Below, piece after piece: positions 5,173 to 8,105 of a stretch of DNA of 8,105 nucleotides. Positions within the stretch are counted from its first letter, which is position 1, and every line of letters begins with the position of its first letter. Location of the stretch: positions 1 to 8,105 of the forward strand of contig CANHMN010000066.1 of NCBI GenBank assembly GCA_947461645.1, given 5' to 3'. The notes below the pieces were generated by a model, which was not told the origin of the DNA, did not search any database, and worked only from the letters and a program-made list of their open reading frames with translations. Both the position numbers and the translations under genes were made by a program. The DNA comes from Chitinophagaceae bacterium. GTDB taxonomy: Bacteria; Bacteroidota; Bacteroidia; Chitinophagales; Chitinophagaceae.

Positions 5173-6180
5173 TTACATACCTGTTGATTGTTGCAACATC
5201 ATCAAATCTGCCAATACGCAATAAGTTACAGCTTCCACAACAACAGGCACCCGAAGGGCTATACATAAGTCGTGTCTTCCTTTAACCGTAAATTCTTCTA
5301 CTCTACCTGTTTCTTTATTATAGGAATGTTGTGTTTTTGGGGTAGATGAAGTTGGTTTCACCGCAACTTTAAATTCAAGCTTTCCTCCTGTGGTTATTCC
5401 ACCGAGCACGCCACCTGAATGATTGGTATGCAACGTGCCTTTATCGTCCAACAATACATCATTGTGTTCGCTGCCTTTCATGGAGGCTGCAGAAAATCCA
5501 CTACCAAACTCGATACCCTTGATGGCAGGAATGGCAAAAACAGCATGACTGATCAGTGATTCCACTGAATCGAAAAATGGCTCACCCCATCCTATGGGCA
5601 ACCCTTTTACCTCGCATTTCACTATTCCACCGATACTGTCTTGATCTTTAACAGCATTGGCAATTGCCTCTTCTATATTGCTGTTTCCTCCTGCTTCAAC
5701 TAAAAAAGCATTACAGTTTATACGGTGATGATTGTCTCGATTTCGATTCAAAATTTTTTGTGCAACAACACCTGCCGCCACCAGGCAAACTGTAAGTCTC
5801 CCACTGAAATGACCACTACCTCTATAATCTTCAAACCCACTAAATTTAACAGAGGCTACAAAATCGGCATGGCCTGGCCGTGGGATTTGCCTTTGCTTTT
5901 CATAAGTGCTACTATCGGTATTGTTGTTTTCAAAGATTATGGTAAGTGGGGCACCGGTGGTGAATCCTTTAAACAGGCCAGAAACAAATTTTGGAACATC
6001 GCTTTCTTTACGAGGCGTAGAACCAATAGCATTTCCACCTTGTCTTCTGAAAAGCGCTTCAGAGAAATCTTCTGCAGACAAGGAGATACCTGGCGGGCAA
6101 CCATCAATGGTGATACCCACCAATGGCCCATGAGATTCACCAAAAATGGAAAGCCTGAAAATTCTTCCGAGAGTGTTCAT
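5173..6180 (-). CDS. aroC: Chorismate synthase
   Basis: Converts 5-enolpyruvylshikimate-3-phosphate to chorismate, the last shikimate step, needing reduced FMN. The protein has 335 residues, slightly shorter than the usual 350-390. Signatures in order: GESHGPLVG at 14-22 with catalytic H17; TPRKESD at 55-61; TTGAPL at 74-79; RPGHADF at 101-107 with the second catalytic histidine H104; YRGSGHFSGRLT at 119-130; GGVLGGITTG at 256-265; and GRHDLCIALRVPVVVEA at 301-317. GSGHFSGR replaces the GGGRSSAR of the E. coli enzyme, a variant I recall from Clostridium- and Bacteroidota-type enzymes. GRHDLCIALRVP has a leucine where AP is more common. The ATG at 6180 gives the canonical MNTLGRIFRLSIFGESHG beginning. 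It is the last gene of aroB-aroA-aroC, 7 nt after the aroA stop, and is tail-to-tail with the cysteine-cluster gene. It appears intact. Confidence 0.95.
   Translation of the reverse strand: MNTLGRIFRLSIFGESHGPLVGITIDGCPPGISLSAEDFSEALFRRQGGNAIGSTPRKESDVPKFVSGLFKGFTTGAPLTIIFENNNTDSSTYEKQRQIPRPGHADFVASVKFSGFEDYRGSGHFSGRLTVCLVAAGVVAQKILNRNRDNHHRINCNAFLVEAGGNSNIEEAIANAVKDQDSIGGIVKCEVKGLPIGWGEPFFDSVESLISHAVFAIPAIKGIEFGSGFSAASMKGSEHNDVLLDDKGTLHTNHSGGVLGGITTGGKLEFKVAVKPTSSTPKTQHSYNKETGRVEEFTVKGRHDLCIALRVPVVVEAVTYCVLADLMMLQQSTGM
5184..5205. repeat. Imperfect palindrome in the 3' end of aroC
   Basis: TGTTGCAACA (5189-5198) is a perfect 10-bp palindrome flanked by TTGAT (5184-5188) and ATCAA (5201-5205), offset by two bases. 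In the aroC message it could fold into a bulged stem some 20 nt before the U-rich stretch at the gene end (complement of 5161-5174). It lies in coding sequence and is too far from the U-run for a standard intrinsic terminator, so a role in 3'-end formation is only a possibility. Confidence 0.3.
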
Positions 6181-6187
6181 AAATGAA

Positions 6188-7459
6188 TTAATGGGTTAAA
6201 GATACAGTAGCTCCAAGAGAAATTAATGCATTGAAAAAATCAGGGAAAGATTTTTTTACAGATTCAGCCTGATGTATGGTGACTGGTCCATTGGCCCTCA
6301 AAGCTGCAATGGCAGCAGACATCGCCATTCTGTGATCGTGATGTGCTGAAACCTGACAGGAACGAATAGCTGAATTTCCATTGATGAACAAAACATCGCC
6401 ATCAACAGTCAAATCAACCCCCAAATTACCAAAAACATCAAGAATAGAATCCTTTCTGTTGCTCTCCTTGTTACACAATCTTCCAAGGCCCTTGATAGAA
6501 GATTGACCTGAGCAAAAAGCCGCTAAACAAACTAAAATCGGAAACAAATCAGGCGAATGGGTTGCATCAAAATGAAAGGATTGTAAATTTTGAGTTTTTC
6601 TGACAATAATGCTATTCTCCCCCACTTCAATATCAGCCTTTGCATCAACCAAAACCTTCAATATAGCAGCATCTGCTTGAACAGAATCTCTATCCAAACC
6701 TTTGATTTCCAAATTTCCTGCAATTACACCGGCCACCAGAAAATAGGCCGCACTACTCCAGTCCGACTCTATGCTACATTCTACTTTTCGACCAATATCA
6801 ATTTTGGGATTGATAGCAAAATGCTCGTAATTTTTATGCTCTACCTGATAACCAAAAGTTCTCAAGCAATGTAGGGTAAGGTTTAGATAAGGGTTACTAA
6901 CAGTATTGAACACACGCAATTCTATAGGAGAGTTTGCTGAGTAGGCGCAAGCTATTATCATGCCTGTTATGTATTGTGAGCTTTTGCTGCCATCAATACT
7001 AACCTCTTTTGTATTGATGGGCCCTTTCATTTCAAAGGGAAGAAAAGATGTTGATGAATTAATAGTGACATCTAGCGAAGAAAGCAATGCCATCAAATCG
7101 CTCATGTCTCTTTTAAGCAAAGTACCTTTACCATTGAGAGTTATGCTTTTATTGAACAAGGCAAGAATTGGTGCAAACATTCTGCAAGCCAAACCACTTT
7201 CTCCAAAATCAACCTCTTGAGGTATATTCAGCATACCCTCACTTTTTATATGAAGCGCTTGACTTTTTTTGTCTACAACCGCACCTAAACATTCTATCAA
7301 TCGTAGGGTTGCGCTATCATCTTCACTAAACCCCGGGTTGTGTATTATGGTTTCTCCGCTGTGGAGTAAAGCAAGAGCACAAATTCGCTGCATCATGCTT
7401 TTACTGGGTGGTGCAGTAATGGAACCCTTCAAAAAATTAGGATGTACCGTTGCAATCAT
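6188..7459 (-). CDS. aroA: 3-phosphoshikimate 1-carboxyvinyltransferase (EPSP synthase)
   Basis: Joins phosphoenolpyruvate to shikimate-3-phosphate, the sixth shikimate step and the glyphosate target, in the cytoplasm. The protein has 423 residues, a normal length, with two inside-out alpha/beta domains. Visible active-site motifs: PPSKSMMQR at 17-25 (K20, S21, R25); GESGLACR at 86-93, replacing the GNAGTAMR of E. coli; GSKSSQYITG at 157-166 (S160, S161, Q162); SPDLFP at 302-307 (D303, catalytic); NKESNRKDSI at 330-339 (K331, E332); HHDHRMAM at 373-380 (R377); and VKKSFPDFF at 401-409. All key residues are present, so it should be active. The altered PEP/glyphosate loop places it away from the classical E. 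coli type; glyphosate response cannot be read off directly. The ATG at 7459 overlaps the aroB stop (ATGA), pointing to translational coupling. aroC follows after 7 nt. Confidence 0.95.
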   Translation of the reverse strand: MIATVHPNFLKGSITAPPSKSMMQRICALALLHSGETIIHNPGFSEDDSATLRLIECLGAVVDKKSQALHIKSEGMLNIPQEVDFGESGLACRMFAPILALFNKSITLNGKGTLLKRDMSDLMALLSSLDVTINSSTSFLPFEMKGPINTKEVSIDGSKSSQYITGMIIACAYSANSPIELRVFNTVSNPYLNLTLHCLRTFGYQVEHKNYEHFAINPKIDIGRKVECSIESDWSSAAYFLVAGVIAGNLEIKGLDRDSVQADAAILKVLVDAKADIEVGENSIIVRKTQNLQSFHFDATHSPDLFPILVCLAAFCSGQSSIKGLGRLCNKESNRKDSILDVFGNLGVDLTVDGDVLFINGNSAIRSCQVSAHHDHRMAMSAAIAALRANGPVTIHQAESVKKSFPDFFNALISLGATVSLTH

Positions 7460-8105
7460 GAAAGTAGATATGGTAATTTATCCGTGATAAAGGATAGAGA
7501 AACAGGCAATGTACGGGCATCTCCAATTGTGTTGAGTACAACAAAATCGATATTTTCCCCGTTTCTTTTTTTGTCTTTTCTGATCATATCCATAACCTTC
7601 ACAGGATCAAAATTAAATTCAACCGGGAGATTGTATTTCTCCAATAAATCCTTCACTCTTTTGGTTTCACTGGAAGAAAATCCTGAAAGCATTTCAGACA
7701 GCTTGCAAGCGATGACCATACCTATACTAACAGCTGAACCATGAGGAAGTTCGTGAATATTCTCAATGGCATGACCAAAAGTGTGCCCGAAATTGAGCAG
7801 CTTTCTGTCTGCTTTATCCAATTCATCTTTTTTTACGACTTCTGTTTTAAGCAAGACGTTTCTTTTGATGAACTCCGACAAACTTTCCTTATTGGTTTTG
7901 AAATCATTCACAGAAAGAGATTCTAGATTATTGAACAAATTTGAATCTTTAATACTGGCATGTTTAATGATCTCTGCAAAGCCATTGATCCATTCAGCAT
8001 CTGGTAGCGTGTTCAACAGAGAAAAATCATAAACAATAAATTCGGGATGATAAATGGTTCCAATCATATTTTTAACCTGCAGATAGTTGATGCCATTTTT
8101 ACCCC
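7456..8105 (-). CDS. aroB: 3-dehydroquinate synthase, C-terminal part (cut by window edge)
   Basis: Cyclises DAHP to 3-dehydroquinate, the second shikimate step, using NAD and a divalent metal. The visible 215 residues are the C-terminal part. The frame stays open to the window edge through GKNGINYLQVKNMIGTIYHP, the conserved segment usually read GGKT...KNMIGxFxxP, so the methionine at 8067 is internal and not a start. Counting from the first visible residue, zinc ligands expected in the family are present: E44 (NGFAEIIKHA), H107 (LNFGHTFGHAIE) and H121 (LPHGSAV). The last motif normally reads HGEAV or similar; serine follows here. The loop between the two histidines is about three residues shorter than in E. 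coli. The C-terminal IRKDKKRNGENIDFVVL is the usual MxxDKKxxxGxIxFVLL block. The stop TGA (7458-7456) overlaps the aroA ATG by 4 nt. The promoter and start lie beyond 8105. Confidence 0.93.
   Translation of the reverse strand, partial: GKNGINYLQVKNMIGTIYHPEFIVYDFSLLNTLPDAEWINGFAEIIKHASIKDSNLFNNLESLSVNDFKTNKESLSEFIKRNVLLKTEVVKKDELDKADRKLLNFGHTFGHAIENIHELPHGSAVSIGMVIACKLSEMLSGFSSSETKRVKDLLEKYNLPVEFNFDPVKVMDMIRKDKKRNGENIDFVVLNTIGDARTLPVSLSFITDKLPYLLS

Noticed and set aside
5725..6186. 153-residue plus-strand open frame opposite aroC
   Set aside because: It is antisense to the conserved aroC coding sequence, lacks recognisable motifs and reads as low-quality protein; a shadow frame.
6590..7220. 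Plus-strand open frames opposite aroA (6590-6874 and 6960-7220)
   Set aside because: They lie opposite well-conserved aroA motifs and have no family resemblance or promoter.
7442..8032. Three plus-strand frames opposite aroB
   Set aside because: Antisense to zinc-ligand and NAD-domain motifs of aroB; composition is typical of shadow frames.
1..8105. tRNA, rRNA, riboswitch, CRISPR or insertion sequence
   Set aside because: All gaps between genes are under about 135 bases and none shows cloverleaf, array-like or terminal-inverted-repeat structure.

Overview
The window is an AT-rich, densely coding chromosomal segment from a member of the Bacteroidota, probably near Chitinophagales/Sphingobacteriia. 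The phylum call rests on several signs: two lipoproteins with short SC-type lipoboxes; promoters of the phylum-specific TTG/TTTG - about 20 nt - TAnnTTTG type; almost no recognisable Shine-Dalgarno sequences; and a YtxJ-type bacillithiol-linked protein beside Bacteroidota-like hypothetical proteins. The species cannot be named from the sequence alone.

Layout, left to right. (1) 16-1403, minus strand: a conserved hypothetical protein (1403-861) followed by a class C acid phosphatase / 5'-nucleotidase lipoprotein of the e(P4) family (819-16), probably one transcript from a promoter at 1422-1453. (2) 1481-1944, minus strand: a two-gene unit of a 38-residue lipoprotein (1944-1828) and YtxJ (1813-1481), read from a near-perfect Bacteroidota promoter at 1963-1995. 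(3) 2075-3655, plus strand: a DEDDh 3'-5' exonuclease with an extra C-terminal domain, then a polyprenol-phosphate-mannosyltransferase-like family 2 glycosyltransferase that has no ATG start. (4) 3667-4572, minus strand: the XerD tyrosine recombinase, convergent with the glycosyltransferase. (5) 4660-5172, plus strand: a YkgJ-type cysteine-cluster protein, divergent from xerD. (6) 5173-8105, minus strand: a shikimate operon aroB (cut by the window edge) - aroA - aroC. aroB and aroA overlap by 4 nt and aroA and aroC lie 7 nt apart, so the three genes are almost certainly co-transcribed and translationally coupled.

The genes fall into housekeeping roles: aromatic amino-acid precursor synthesis (aroB, aroA, aroC; steps 2, 6 and 7 of the chorismate pathway), chromosome dimer resolution (xerD), DNA repair or processing (exonuclease), envelope glycosylation or lipid-linked sugar synthesis (glycosyltransferase), thiol redox (ytxJ) and phosphate or nucleotide scavenging (e(P4)). 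There is no gene-free stretch over 300 bases, and I see no RNA gene, CRISPR array, insertion sequence, prophage or defence cassette. I found no convincing undescribed multi-gene system. The points most worth a second look are the two unexplained small proteins (861-1403 and 1828-1944), the non-ATG start of the glycosyltransferase, and the promoter architecture that settles several starts.
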